Positions 11,118 through 22,904 of a stretch of 64,000 nt of DNA are shown here, in pieces. The stretch lies in assembly GCA_963573305.1 (NCBI GenBank), contig OY754338.1:16614192-16678191 (forward strand). The letters are read 5' to 3'. Under the pieces are notes generated by a model. The model was not told where the DNA came from. It saw nothing but the letters and a program-made list of their open reading frames with translations, and did no database searches. Source of the stretch: Pyrrhosoma nymphula (lineage: Eukaryota; Arthropoda; Insecta; Odonata; Coenagrionidae). How positions within the stretch are numbered: the first letter of the stretch is position 1; each line of letters begins with the position of its first letter. The position numbers and the translations under genes were made by a program.

Positions 11118-11569
11118 GTTAGATTGATCGATAAATCAATTCTCCTAGAATTGGAGGAATTTGACCTCATTTTAAAGAAAAAACTCCCATCATTCAAATT
11201 ATATTATATAGGAATTTAAACACCTAGATTTCGTCAAAAAACTAACGGTGTGCAATTTGCATGTCTTCTCAACTATTAATAAAAATTAATCCTTCACTTA
11301 CCGCAGTAGTTTTTACAGAATCGCAAAAAAACCTTTTGTTGAGAAGGCGTTTTCATCGTACGGGGTGAAAAAATGAGTCAAGTTAGAGACTTAGATATGT
11401 AGATAAATTTATTTAATTAAAGGTAATTTTTGTCATTCATAGCTATATTTGTGCACCATTAATGTTACAATATTTATTTCACACTTCTTACAGACGTTTA
11501 AAATAAAAAAATATAAAATTCGAATATGGTCTCCAATATGACTATGGTAAATATCTCGCTCAAACTACC
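11118..11569 (+). mobile_element. TTAA-flanked element, family B copy 1
   Basis: Bounded by TTAA at 11114-11117 and 11570-11573. The right end reads CTCGCTCAAACTACC and the left end is a decayed complement. Its body shares tttgacctcattttaaagaa, cgtcaaaaaactaacggtg, tttttacagaatcg and gagtcaagttagagacttat with copies at 12.07, 17.80, 45.87, 49.65 and 51.58 kb. TTAA duplications are typical of piggyBac-related elements. No transposase is visible, so it is treated as non-autonomous. Confidence 0.7.
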
Positions 11570-11589
11570 TTAAGTAGTGACTCTGCATG

Positions 11590-12050
11590 ACGCTTTCTCC
11601 GAGAGCCGGGAACTCCACCTTATAAACTCCTCGCTGGAGTCTCGCGATGTGCGTGTACAGAGATACAGGAGGAAGAAAGTGAGGAGGAAAAAGACGCATT
11701 GCTCGCTAGCCCTGCGTCTCACAGGTTGCTGACCTCAGTCCAAGGTCATACGGGCGGGACGATCCATTGATGCTGCCTGCTTACTCCGCGGATCTGCTAT
11801 TTGCGAACGAGAAAGGAAGTGAGGTTCGGAGAAAAGAAACGGATATGCAATGCACTGGCCATTCCCTCTTCTCCCTCCCCTCCTTACCCCCCCTCCCCTC
11901 CTCCCCCATCCCCTCCACCTTCCGCGTCTGTCTGCCGTGCGATACCCTGTCTCTTCATTTACCACTGTCAGGGACAACGGATCTCCATCGGTGCAGGAGG
12001 GCTGCGCAAGACGCTTTTGATTGAAAGTCCGTAGTAATGATCGAAATGAA
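11590..12050. other. GC-rich block between two inverted B elements
   Basis: About 460 bp of GC- and CpG-rich sequence with a C-rich run near 11871-11920. It lies exactly between the TTAA at the right end of B copy 1 and the TTAA at the left end of the oppositely oriented B copy at 12072. Overlapping open frames of 77-85 codons on both strands are compositional. No core promoter can be assigned with confidence. Confidence 0.35.
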
Positions 12051-12071
12051 CTTTACTCGCTCATTATTTAA

Positions 12072-13050
12072 GGTAGTTTGAGCGAGATATTTTCTTTTTA
12101 AGTCTACAAAATACCCTGCAAGCCACCTCAATGGTGTGTGGCAGGGGGTGAGTAGTCACCAACATGCATTATACTATACCATATTAAAGTTATTGTAACT
12201 ACGACTATTGATGCATTAGCATAAATCGCTAATGCTTGTCAAGAGACGAAGCCTCACCAAAATGCACTACACACAATATGATACCAATGGTGGAGGGGCC
12301 GTTAGTATTTATGTATTTGCAACTATACAAATGGGCAGAGATTCAGGAGTTATGCTGAACACATGCACGGTGTGCTGTAAGTACTAAGAAGCAGATAAGG
12401 ATACAAGTATTAGGGAGTGCTACTGCTACTACTAAGAGCTACACTACCTATCAACAAACCAAAATTAAAAGTCTCATTGGCAGCTGTTATGGTCTCTTAT
12501 CTTTCGCGGGAAAAATTACATTTTAAATCTGTCACAATAGAGATCATATTGGAATTTTATTTTTTAATTTCAGCTTATGTAAAAAGGATGAAATAAATCA
12601 AAATTACAAATACTAATGGCACAGAAATGTAGTATTATATTACTGAAATGCTTATTATTAAATAAAATAAATATGAATACATAAGTCTTTAACTTGACTC
12701 ATTTTTTCAAGCCGTAAGGTGAAAACGTTTTCACAACGGATGGTTATTTTTACGATTCTGTAAAAATTACGGCTGTGAGTAATTGATTTATTTTTGGAAA
12801 TGGTTGAGAAATTATACGCTCTACGCCTTGCTAAACTTCTGACGTGATCTTTTCATGAGGATTCCTCATTTTTTAAATAAAGTGTCTCTGGCTTCCATAC
12901 GAGTTGCATGTCCCATGGATAACGGTTTCTATGTTTTGGCAAATATCTCCAAAAGTAGTACGGTAAGTTTGTGATAGCTTGCTATTTTTGGAAAGGAGCG
13001 ATATTTTTCTTTATGATGAGGTCAAATTCAGTGAATTGTATGTGAAATGG
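12072..13050 (-). mobile_element. TTAA-flanked element, family B (inverse orientation), split by a LINE
   Basis: Begins after TTAA (12068-12071) with GGTAGTTTGAGCGAGATA, the complement of the right end of copy 1. It is interrupted by LINE copy C3 (12096-12531) and resumes with tatt-gaattttattttttaa, cttgactcattttttca and gattctgtaaaaatta. The distal end near 13045-13063 is poorly preserved. Confidence 0.6.
12096..12531 (-). pseudogene. CR1/Jockey-like LINE 3' fragment (family C, copy 3)
   Basis: Reverse complement of family C: from the 3' end (tctacaaaataccctgcaag at 12103) through gctacactacctatc and ttcgcggg to ctgtc near 12531. Only a short coding remnant (the FFPR-like end) remains. It is inserted inside a B element. 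Orientation and truncation fit 5'-truncated LINE integration. Confidence 0.6.
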
Positions 13051-13216
13051 CACGTAGACTTAACTACCTCAAAGGTGATTTTACGCAGCGAAGTAACTAC
13101 TATGACAGAAACCGAATAAATCGCTTGCAAGTGGTACATGGATGTGTAAGCCCGAATTTCTATGGCAGGGAATGACGATAGGGATATTAATCGGTACACT
13201 AATCCTTCACGCTCAC

Positions 13217-13784
13217 CCTGTCGGAAAATTCCCTAGAAAATTGAACCCCAGTTTTCTCTAGAAAATGTACCCCTAGGGAGCAATATCCCTAGAATGCATT
13301 TTCCATGGGAAATACTTTTGAAAGTGGGTTGCAATGGCTTAGAATATATTTATTTTACACCAAATGTTGTTGGCTGTGAGAGGTGATTTTTTATCACGGC
13401 TACACATTTTTTGTTGAGAAATATTTCGTGTATCTTTATAATTAATTGTGATAAATCTATGTTTGTATAAATGAAATTATGCAGAATAACCTTTTTGTTT
13501 TTATGAATAAATATTTATTCCTCTGTAGTCATTCACTCTATGCACTGCAAACTGCACTTCATACAATTAATTACTGGTGTAATTTTTCCTATGCATAAAG
13601 GTTTTCCCTAAAGTAGCGTTTTGTTCTAGGGAAATTACTGATCGAAATATGTAATTTCTAAACGAAAAAGTTCTGGGAAAAGCATTCGCTAGAGTTTTAA
13701 GATATTTCCTTAGGAAATAATTGTTTCCAAGAAATTTTCAATTTTTCTCTTGCTTTTCCCTATGTTCTAGGTAATTCTTACAGG
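13217..13784. mobile_element. Possible MITE with CCTGT ends and repeated 'ttccctag' blocks
   Basis: The ends CCTGTCGGAAAATTCCCTAG and the complement of ctaggtaattcttacagg form an imperfect inverted repeat. Within each half the block ttccctag/ctagggaa recurs several times in both orientations. No target duplication is evident and no protein is encoded, so the class is uncertain. Confidence 0.4.
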
Positions 13785-13789
13785 CAAAT

Positions 13790-14750
13790 TTCCACGAAGG
13801 CATTTATGACGCTTTCAAGCGATCGTAATCGACTCCGTTTACGCAAATGCATTGTACGCGCAGTTGAAGTTGACTTCGACGTCAATAGTAAAACGGTCCT
13901 CATGCGCTCCTTGCATACGCGGTTCTACAATGTCAATGGGAATTACGGAACTTCCACGTATTTTGGCCACACCCTGGACCACCTCTGATAACGAAAGCAA
14001 CAAGATGATTACTTCACCTTCGACCATTGGTGTTGAGCTCCATGTAATGCAAACTGTTTCGCTTTTACAAACATCTTTGCGGACGTGGAAACGATAAACA
14101 GGGAAGTCGGCCGTAAAAAAAAGCTCCGTAAAAAAATTTGCGATTTACATTCATATGTCGCTCGATTGAGAAACTGAGTTATCTCCCGAGCATGTGTTGC
14201 CAAATGATAAGAAAGTGGAACCGGGACATAATTTGCCCAACATTTTTTCTAGCTGTGGTCATTATATATTGGGCTAACTTAATCTTTGATTATTAGATTT
14301 TCCTCTTCCTCAATCGATTCTGATTTTCGTGTTTCGTAACTTCATTGTCCGCCATCTGCTGCTATTTCTTTTGACTTATTGGTGGGCAATCTCCTCTGTT
14401 TTTCTCGTATGAAATTACTCCTTTACGTTAGACCGTATGGAAGAAGAAATCCACTACTCTTTCAATGCTTAGCATTACTCATCTACCATGAGTTATTTTT
14501 TTTATTTCTAGGAATTTTCAATCTTCGGTCGAAATTCTTCTTGTTTTTGTCATGCAAGTTACCAAACAGAATGCAAATGCCAAATACATAGGAGCTAGCT
14601 GAATTACCTGCCATTTATCGAGATCACACTTCCTTCAGAACTCATCATATAAGAGGAGAGTGGTTTAGTAGTTAGATTAGTAGTTGTCAAAATCACGTTA
14701 GTTAGGTAGTCAGTCAAGTAATTAGGTTAGTAGTTGACAGGGTGAGTAGT
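13790..14750. other. Unannotated stretch
   Basis: Contains several overlapping 60-80-codon frames on both strands (13806-14203), none resembling a known family. A loose ttagtagtt-type simple repeat occurs at about 14665-14750, just before the hairpin. Confidence 0.4.
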
Positions 14751-14753
14751 TGT

Positions 14754-14853
14754 GGGAGTAAAGGATTGAACACTGCAGTTTCCACTTAGATATTAAGTCT
14801 AAGATAGTAAGATATATCTAAGTGGAAGCTGCAGTGTTCAATCCTTTACTCCC
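14754..14853. repeat. 100-bp near-perfect hairpin
   Basis: The left arm at 14754-14793 and right arm at 14814-14853 are complementary over about 40 bp (gggagtaaaggattgaacac and its complement) with one mismatch. The loop is about 20 bp. It lacks the CTGANGA/GAAAC motif of the other foldbacks, so it is probably a different, very short element. Confidence 0.7.
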
Positions 14854-14984
14854 AGTATGATTGACTTCCACAAAGTATTGCCTGAAACTGTGTCGTATAG
14901 GGTTAGTAGTTGTCAAAACAGACGTTCATTTCAGAGAACCATGGCCGCTATTGCAGCTCAAAGTGCGGTTTTAGACGAAAAACA

Positions 14985-15130
14985 ATGCGTAAAAGAAAAT
15001 CGATTAATAAAAATGAGAAAAAATTCTTTCGGGCATCTGATATAATAAATTTTAAATCTCTATCTTGAGCGAAAGTAGTTTAAATAAGCAAAAGCATAAA
15101 CCACTGCACAATACACAATGCTTAGCATTC
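14985..15130 (+). repeat. Dispersed repeat E, copy 1
   Basis: Shares ctttcgggcatctgata, ctctatcttgagcgaaagta and aaaccactgca with copies at 15345-15500, 31310-31535 (inverse) and 44925-45010. There is no coding frame or defined terminus. Confidence 0.5.
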
Positions 15131-15344
15131 CTAATCAGCTTAACTTAACAAAATGATTTTTAATGCGTAAAAAGACAAAAATCTGGTTGCCAAGGAAATA
15201 TGCTGTTGTTGATTTCAGAGAAAAAATTTGCGCTTTTGCGGCTAAAAACGCGCTTTTCAGACAAATACGAAATGGAAAACATAGTTGATTGAAAGAATTA
15301 TAAACCTTATTCTCTCAGCCATTTGATTTTTAAAAATCCCAACC

Positions 15345-15500
15345 CTCTCTATCTTGAGTGAAAGTAATTTTAAAAAGCAAAAAATGAAACCACTGCACTA
15401 AACACAATACGTAGCGTAGACCAACCGAAGGGCCCCTTTTTGGGACCTTTTGGGGCCCTGGGATCTTTTCAAAATAGCCTACAATTTTTCTTCTAGAGAT
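15345..15500 (+). repeat. Dispersed repeat E, copy 2
   Basis: Carries ctctatcttgagtgaaagta, ctgcactaaacacaatac, gtagcgtagacca and the gggcccctttttgggacc block, all of which recur inverted at 31310-31480. It lies 200 bp from copy 1. Confidence 0.5.
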
Positions 15501-15539
15501 GAAGAGGCGTTAAAAAATTAGATAAACTTCTTTTAGTCC

Positions 15540-15660
15540 ACAAAACATTTTATTGAACTTACCGACCAATGTTTCAATTTACAACTAGCCTTATCAGCGA
15601 GCCCTGCGAGCGGTCACTGGGGCGTTTGGCAGTGGGTGTCAGACATCGAAATGGAAGTGA
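15540..15660 (-). repeat. Single-arm hammerhead-like repeat (degenerate)
   Basis: On the minus strand: CTGATAA (complement of 15591-15597), a weak stem, GAAAC (complement of 15571-15575), then attggtcggtaagttc and an A-rich tail. One core base (G8) is changed and stem II is not fully paired. It is kept as a decayed family member. Confidence 0.45.
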
Positions 15661-16430
15661 ATTGGAGAAGAGAATAAGAAGAAACCTTGTTGAGCAAGTT
15701 TTTTATGCAATTTTGTTGTGGAACATAACACTTAACATTATTCAATAAAATTAAACTCCGCAAAATAACGCCTGGAAGTATCTAATATTACGAGGCGTTG
15801 AATAAAGTTTTATGCTATCACTATTTCTCATAAGTGTAGTATGCGAATTTGATTCATTGATATTTTTCGAATCCTATAAATTCTTACGTCTTTATTGAAA
15901 ATTGAAAAAAATGAAACCGCATACATTCTCTGTCTCACGGTTGTGTTTTAGTTATTTTAGTTGATTATTTATTGCTCCGCTGACTACATTTGCTACGCTC
16001 AACGCAACCAGGATAAAACACATTTCATCATGTGGATATTATAAATTTTCCTTTGCTAGAACTACATTCGTACGAAATTGCTCATGATTTGATGTCGGCC
16101 TTCAGGGGCTTTCCGCCGTGAGAGGACTCGGTGTGTGCAACGCCGGGTTTCCCTCCCCACTTTTTACGTTTGGCTTACAACCCTTCCCGAGACAATGGAC
16201 GAACCGAGAAAGAGAAAAAAAACTAATGAATGGAACTATCATTACAAATGAACTTTACCTGAGGCCAGGGGGTGGGGGGGTGGGGGGAGGTATTAAGTCA
16301 CAGAGTGGGGGGGGGAATACAAGAGGAAAAGGGAGGGGGGTGGTTTAACACAGAAGAGCCGTTGGTGGTGAAGGTCAGGAGGCATGGTCATCATATTGTC
16401 TCCATCCCGGGGTATATAAGGTGGAGTATT
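15661..16430. other. Unannotated stretch with a G-rich run
   Basis: Contains a G-rich stretch at 16262-16345 that could form G-quadruplexes. No coding family or terminal repeat is recognised. Confidence 0.4.
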
Positions 16431-16445
16431 TGAGAAATATGTACC

Positions 16446-16590
16446 TTGAGAATGGCATTACGTGCCGAAACCTTGGTCGGTGTTTGTTAATATACTGTGG
16501 TTGATAATATACTGTGTGGAAATTTACCATCTTTGTTTTATTTAAAATGGACATTTCGTATTTCCACAATGTCAAGCCTGATACGCTTCT
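16446..16590 (+). repeat. Single-arm hammerhead-like repeat
   Basis: TTGAGAA (16446-16452), T, stem GGCA (16454-16457) / TGCC (16463-16466), then GAAAC (16467-16471) and cttggtcgg. This TTGAGAA subtype also occurs at 8.69 kb and 63.40 kb. Confidence 0.5.
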
Positions 16591-16682
16591 ATATGGATTT
16601 AAATGAAGTTAGATCGGAAGGCTCGCCTTTGCCGGCTACGTGTGTGTGTGTGAACTTGCTTGCGGAGAGTAGCTTTTAACCC

Positions 16683-16800
16683 ATTATATACATCTACGAA
16701 GTACCTTGCAGGCCACACCACCAGGGTGTGTGGGACACGGGGTGATTCCACACCAGGCATGCAGCAGCACTCGTCCCAGTTCAAATAGGTACGTCGCACG
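16683..16800 (-). repeat. Family C-like LINE 3' tail
   Basis: The plus-strand text taccttgcaggccacaccac and gggtgtgtggga parallels the 3' end of family C as seen at 12103-12160 (taccctgcaagccacctcaa, gtgtgtggcag). Only the tail is recognisable. Confidence 0.4.
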
Positions 16801-17795
16801 TTGTCCCGGCCGCTTGGCGCAGACCGAAAAGCAGTCAGGAGAACAGTGCGCAGTCAAACCCAGAAACTGGGAGAGTGCTACGTAAATGAACATGCAAACA
16901 TGTAGATCAATGCTATAGACACATATAGAGGTTACTATTACTAATATTATTAATGAATGAACGCTACGAGATACTACTTCATACAGAGAACAAAATAAAA
17001 TAAATCTTGTATAACAAATAATAGTTAAAAAATATATTTTGTGTAAAAAAATAATAATAAGTCTAAAAAAAGTATATCTTGTGTTACAAACCGTTAGCAG
17101 GCCCTTATCACGAAAGATTATTTTACTGGGCTACTCGACTCCACACCGTTCAGTTTCTCAAATGCAGTACACTGGTAAAGAGACAACTAGAGGTTAATAT
17201 TACTAAATATATCGATTAATGAATGTTACGAGGTACTACTACGTGCAGAAAACAAAATAATGCCGGAAATTTCAAGCACTATCATTAAACCGCAGTATTT
17301 GTACTTTCAGGTGTATTTTTAGGCTAGGGGTTTGTGGAATTGTGCTGGCGTCAATTAAAATTTCATTTTCAAGTGTTAATTGCGACACCACAACACCCTC
17401 AACAGTCGCCCCTCGCCTCCGTTGCTTGACCTCAAAGCAGAGCAGGTGCTTTTGACCCGATCGACCTTGACCCCATCTGCATCGCCCATTGCGGTGGGGT
17501 GGTCAGAGAGAGAGAAGAGACAAAAGAAAATAAACGTCCGCGAGGAATGACATTCATGCTCACTTTCTCCTCGCTTCCTGCCTTTTATTTCCATTATGAA
17601 AGAAAGTGGCACTGGCCGCCTTTAACCTCGAACCAAATACGAAAAATAACTCCTCGCCATATTCCCCCTTATTCCACTCTCTTCCACTACGCGAGTGAAC
17701 GTTCATTTCTGCGCCCGGTACTTGGTGGGTGATGCGAATGAATGGGGCATGGCGTCATCAAACTGCACCCTGACAACCGAAATATATCCGCCATA
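16801..17795. other. Unannotated stretch with GC-rich block at about 17380-17740
   Basis: Mostly AT-rich, with a local block of higher G+C at 17380-17740. Frames of about 78 codons on both strands there have no recognisable similarity. Confidence 0.35.
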
Positions 17796-17799
17796 TTAA

Positions 17800-18638
17800 C
17801 GTACTAGTTTGAGTCAAGGAGGTTAAAAAATAAATGGAGGCGACATACCACTTGATTCTTGAAGCCAATTCCGCCATTGCAGTCGGCACAGCTTAGACCT
17901 TCCTTTGGCTTACGTGTCCGGTGGTCGCGTTCGATTTTCGTCAAATCTAAGGCCACAGGCAAGGTGATATTTTGTGATTGGTTTGGCCACACCTACTCGG
18001 CACAAAACCCTTCCCAAGCACCCCTATTCTTGCTTCACTTTCGCCCATGAGCGTTCACGGTCATGCCTACTCCATTTAATTTTATCCTCCTTGGTTTGAG
18101 TGATATAGTTCCCTAGTCATAATGAAGACCATATTTGAATTTTATATTTTAACCACAGCGTCTGTAAGAAGTGTGAAGTAAATATTGTAATATAAATGGG
18201 ACAAAAAATATAGTTATATATGACCAAAATTAATAGTAATTAAATAAAAAAGAGCCACATAAGTCTCTAACTTGACTCATTTTTTCACGCCGTACGGCTG
18301 AAAAGCCTTCGAAACAGCAGGGTTTTTTTTCGATTCTGTAAAAACTACTGCGATAAGTGATTGATTAGTTTTCATAAATAGTGGAGAAGACATACAAATT
18401 ATACACTGCTAGTTTTTTGATGAAATCTAGGTTTTGTGAATTCTTAATTAGTTCAATATTCTCCCTCTGGAGCGCACAGCCGTAATCTTTCCCATTTGAA
18501 ACAGATTGTATTTTCCAGCAAATTGCTCGAAAAGTAGTTCGGCAAAGGGTTAATATTTTGATGTCATTAGAATGATGGGAGTTTTTTCTTTAAAATGAGG
18601 TCAAATTCTAGGTGAATTGATTTTTCTCTCAAACTGCC
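17800..18638 (-). mobile_element. TTAA-flanked element, family B, with nested hAT MITE
   Basis: TTAA at 17796-17799 and at 18639-18642 bound the copy. The right half matches B copy 1 in reverse (cttgactcattttttcacg, gcgcacagccgtaa, aaatgaggtcaaattcta, CTCAAACTGCC). The other terminal repeat is split: agtttgagt lies at 17806-17814, then a hAT MITE, then gtttgagtgata. Subtracting the MITE gives about 550 bp, in line with other copies. Confidence 0.7.
17815..18093 (-). mobile_element. hAT-type MITE (copy 2), 279 bp
   Basis: Starts CAAGGAGG and ends CCTCCTTG, flanked by a perfect 8-bp duplication gtttgagt (17807-17814 and 18094-18101). It aligns end to end with the inverse of 624-908 at high identity. 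The duplicated site is the terminal repeat of a B element, so the order of insertion is clear. Confidence 0.88.
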
Positions 18639-18669
18639 TTAAATCATCTTGAGATTTTCCTGGTGAATC

Positions 18670-19157
18670 CAGTGGCGGATACAGAAAAAACTCAAGGGGG
18701 GGGGGGGCGCAAGATATCGCGACGATTGTAGCTTTCAAACTGACTGCCTGGCAGCGACTCTGCTTACCTTATAAATATGTAGCTCGGTTGTTTCGAGAAC
18801 ATTAGGTGCCAGAATGTTCGCTTCCAGACTTTTAAGGAGTGTGAACAGATACAAACAGTAGAATACTCGCGGCTTTTCTCGAACAAATGCCAGACCGAGT
18901 AACGTATCGAGATCAATAGAATGGCGGCGAATTTTCTCGTAGGTTAGCTATCTATGTGCCAGACAGAAACGTATAATATACGATGACGCGGACGCGCGCG
19001 CGTGCTACATAAGAAAGTACAACTACTCGATAACTCGACTCAGAGTCGACTGACGAAAGACACGAACGAATATCGTGCGGGCTGACTGGCGGGGGCGGCG
19101 CGGGCGGCCCCGCAAGGGGGGGGGGGGGCGCGCGCCCCCCATATGTATCCGCCACTG
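18670..19157. mobile_element. GC-rich hAT element with CAGTGGCGGAT ends
   Basis: The ends CAGTGGCGGATACA and the complement TGTATCCGCCACTG are inverted, flanked by a perfect 8-bp duplication ggtgaatc (18662-18669 and 19158-19165). Inside are G runs at about 18699-18708 and 19116-19127 and CG-rich text, very unlike the flanks. The CAGTGGCGGAT terminus is a familiar hAT signature. No transposase frame is present. Confidence 0.85.
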
Positions 19158-19165
19158 GGTGAATC

Positions 19166-19924
19166 TGATGCATAAATGTTTCACGGGTATTCCACCTGGT
19201 AATAGGCTTCACATCTGCCACATGTACATTATATATTTACATACACTTATTTACATTATATATTTATTATTTATTATATTATTTACATTTATATATCCAC
19301 CTCGTTGCTTCTCCGTTTTCTTCTTTTCTCGCTCGCCTTTGGATACAGCACGAACTAGCGGACACATTCGAGCCGATATAAAAAGTGAGAATAACACCTT
19401 TTGTTGGAAATTTAAGGTATTTTGAGAGAAAAATCACTAAGATTTAAGATTTCACCGATGTGAAGCTTGAAGTTATGGAATTTACACGGCTTGGCATTTA
19501 TTATATACCTTTTTTCCTAGGGTCCATGTTTCACTTTCAAAGATTTTATAATTTCAAGCGTGTATCTTGCTTTGTTATTGTTCTATACATTGTCCCGCTT
19601 ACGTTTCTGAATTTCGTTCGTTTTGCCTTCCAGTTACTGTCATGGTCGTAAGGAATAATACATCCTAGATATTATTTAAAAATCTCAGCTTGGTAAAAAA
19701 TATACCACCTATTACTGTTTCTGTTCATATTCAATTTCACCCTTTAAATGCCTTATTATTAATATAGTATCAGAAATCTTCTATTCGTAGCTTTTAAAAT
19801 ATTGTATGATGTCTGATTAATTATCTCTATTTGTAACCAGTATTCCGTTTTCTTTATTACCTCATTGCCATCTGCATAAAGAAGGGAATTTAGGTTAATA
19901 TTTCGCTTAATTGCTATTGTTGAT
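19166..19924. other. Unannotated AT-rich stretch with a solo B-like terminus
   Basis: Contains a TTAA followed by a B-like end (ggtattttgagagaaaaatc) near 19410-19435, but no matching body follows. Otherwise it holds AT-rich text with short spurious frames. Confidence 0.4.
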
Positions 19925-19928
19925 TTAA

Positions 19929-20482
19929 GGTGGTTCCACCGTAAAATGATTTAAATGTCATTTTATTAATATTCTGTCTACTTGTAGAAAAATTTGTCCT
20001 CTATCTGATATGAACAACAAATATTACCTTTCCACGCTATATTACTCTCTAATTGAACTTGAAATTACATAGTGTTCAATGGGGGAATGAGAGAAACACG
20101 GGGGAAAATAGTATTTTTCCATAAAATATAAATGCCATTTTCGCGGAAAACTATTTATTCGAAGGAAATCATCCAGAGAAATTGAATAAAAATGTAATAC
20201 AGGCATCTTACCACTTTATTTTTTCGTTATTAGGGAATTTCTTCCGTAATTGAAGTCAAAATGCGGTAATTCGTTGGAAATGGCGCTGCAGTCGGCTCCT
20301 ATGGCTGAAAAAAAGTGCTCATTTGAAATACATTCGTGGAATAATCCGCATTTTTTCTACTTTACTTTTGGGTCTCTATAGGTAACGTATTTCATAAGCG
20401 GATGCAGGATTTTTTGAGCAAAATATAAAAAAATGTGGAATTTAGTATTTGTTTTGACTCACACAGTCGCGGCGGAACCTCC
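19929..20482 (+). mobile_element. TTAA-flanked element, family P copy 1, 554 bp
   Basis: TTAA at 19925-19928 and 20483-20486 flank inverted ends GGTGGTTCCACCG and CGGCGGAACCTCC. The body is shared at high identity with 46884-47442 and, inverted, 55068-55623 (for example gaacttgaaattacat, gggggaatgagagaaacacg and gtcggctcctatggctg). No transposase is encoded. The TTAA duplication favours a piggyBac-related non-autonomous element. Confidence 0.82.
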
Positions 20483-20486
20483 TTAA

Positions 20487-22618
20487 CCTGTGTTTTCCAT
20501 ACTTGAAGTACGTCGTCTCTTTAAATATTACAAGTTATGGGTGAGATGTGACACCCTTGTTTAACACCTTTTGTTGGTAGAGATGTCGAACCAATTTACA
20601 CCATCAAATGAGTATTTTGGGGAACTTGATGCGAATGTCCGATATGCACCTACGCCGTTGCTTTCTCCGAGTGGGTCTCATTGGATACTCGCCGCGATTT
20701 TGGTTCAATAATGGAGAGCTAAGACGTCATTCTAACTCGAAGGGGAGGAAAGGAGAAAAATGCCCACGAGAGGAGAAAGCGGCGACTTTGAGAAGAATTC
20801 CTCGTGTCCTCAGATTACGTAAGGAGTCGGTCTTCGGAGGAGGAGAGCGTAGAAGAGTCATGTAAAGTCTCGATCCCTCCAAGAAGAAGGCATTTCTACG
20901 GCTTATAAGGAAGGAAACGGGTAGAATCGCAAATGCCCCGTCTCTTGACCGAATAGGATAAGAGGGGAAAAATAGAAATGAAAGCGCTGCCGACGCGGTA
21001 AACAGCGCCATGTTGCTTTCCGTCTTTTTTTACGTTACGTTTGAGAGAAACATTCGCCATTGGAGACTGTGTTCATTTAACTCTGGACGCGAAAAAAACA
21101 GATGGAAATGTGAATACTAAAAATTATTTATACCTTGGAAGTTATGATAGATATCTGAACTGGATGTTATCGACGGGATTTTTCTTTGGAGTAGCTTTTC
21201 ATTAATATTCGGTGAATATTTCACGCGACGAACAGTGGTTTATATTAGCATTTAATACTCTTGCACTTAATCAATATTTTGAATATCCAGAGATAAGAAC
21301 ACTAAGTCCACCATGGTTTTACTTCTGCGAAAGCTAAATTTTGATTAATCGTGCATTTAGTAAAACTGTTTCCCACAGTAATCTGTTTGCCGAGAATGGT
21401 GTTTTTCCCTTTCGTGCTGTAACTTACACTTTTCCGGCGAAAGAAAAGGGAGTTAACTGAATAGTAATGTCTCATCATCGACTTGTTACAATTTAAAATG
21501 CAATATCTTAAACCGTTAGGCGTTTTGTGCACATGGTCGAACATTGTGGTCCGGTGTCTGGCTAACGTTAGCCACAAAACAAACGTAGCCTTTGCGTTAA
21601 CTTGATATAAAACGAGTTTTTGGGTGTTGTTTAAATAATAATCAATCGTACGACCGGCTATTTAACTTTGGGAAAACGTATTGGAATGGATTTTCACACC
21701 GAGAAAATAGTTAACCTGACACTATGAAATCGGGCCTCAGTGTCCAATGCAGGCCACATGGCTAATGTAATTCGTAATTGTTTATTAATGCCACGAAGGA
21801 TAAAAGTATTAATTTGTACCAGACCCATTGGATTACAAGAGCAATATGAATCCATACTTATTCACCTCATGTTAGGTATGGTTAACGAGGTTTATCTTAT
21901 GTTCATTATTTTTTAAATTTAACTTTCCATAGTTCAAAAAATATTCCACTTTTACCGTTCATATCCCTTCCAATGCCAATAAGCTTCTCACTGAATGGTT
22001 TTAAAAGTATGCGCATAATGTCAATCAATTTAGAGATGCAAGTGAAATAATACCCGGTACACTTTACCAGAAAAGCTGTCCTGAATCGCCTTTATTATAA
22101 TTGCGTGTTAACGATGAAGCCAAGGTCGATGCTGACATAAAGATTGCGAGAAGGTATATATACATGCGTGTTTATTCACTGACCTTTCTTTTTAGATTTA
22201 AATTTCCTTTGAACAATCTCACTATGCATGGTATTGAGGATACTACAATTCCTCGCAAAGTGTGATTTATCTACGTTATCTATGCAATTAAAATATGGAT
22301 GTAGTTACAAAAATTATAAATATTGGGGTTGCGTTTTCACGAACATGTTCTGCACTCTATCCTGCCAAATGTCACTTAATCACGAGCGTTGGTGCATTAG
22401 CCGTCATTATTGGCAAAGCCGTCATAATATGTAACAGGAGGTCAACATGCCCTGCTTCATATGCTATATATGTTATAGAAACTATGATTATTTATACCTT
22501 TTGCAACAACATTAATGCATAGATCCACAATAGTTATGAGGGAAGAAAGTGGAACTTAATGTTAGGATTACTTCAGTTACTATAAATATGTACACAAAAC
22601 TATTCGTGAGCATATTAC
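20487..22618. other. Unannotated stretch with GC-rich block at about 20640-21010
   Basis: The block at 20640-21010 is purine- and CpG-rich, with overlapping frames on both strands (20608-20865 plus, 20727-21011 minus) and no recognisable domain. The remainder to 22618 is AT-rich with no supported feature. Confidence 0.35.
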
Positions 22619-22904
22619 CTTATGAGTAAGCTGAGGACATTGCCTAAAATGCCTATTTTTCTTTTACTCAGTAAACCAATTTTATGAAGTTATAAGTTCA
22701 TTTAGGATCATTTGTGGCAAAATTAAAGCGATTTGTTATTGCCTAAAAATGCCTATTTTACCTTTTTATGCCTTTTTCTGCTGGTATCGCATATTTAAGG
22801 GCCTAAAAAAGCAATATTCTTTTCAACGTCGTCAAACTTCTCTTTAGTGCAGAGCTTTTCTGTTATTTCATTTTCCTTTTTTAATCTTCATTCAAGTATT
22901 CTAC

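Noticed and set aside
16262..16345. G-rich run as a telomere-like or regulatory sequence
   Set aside because: The run is irregular poly-G without a telomeric unit; only a generic quadruplex potential could be stated.
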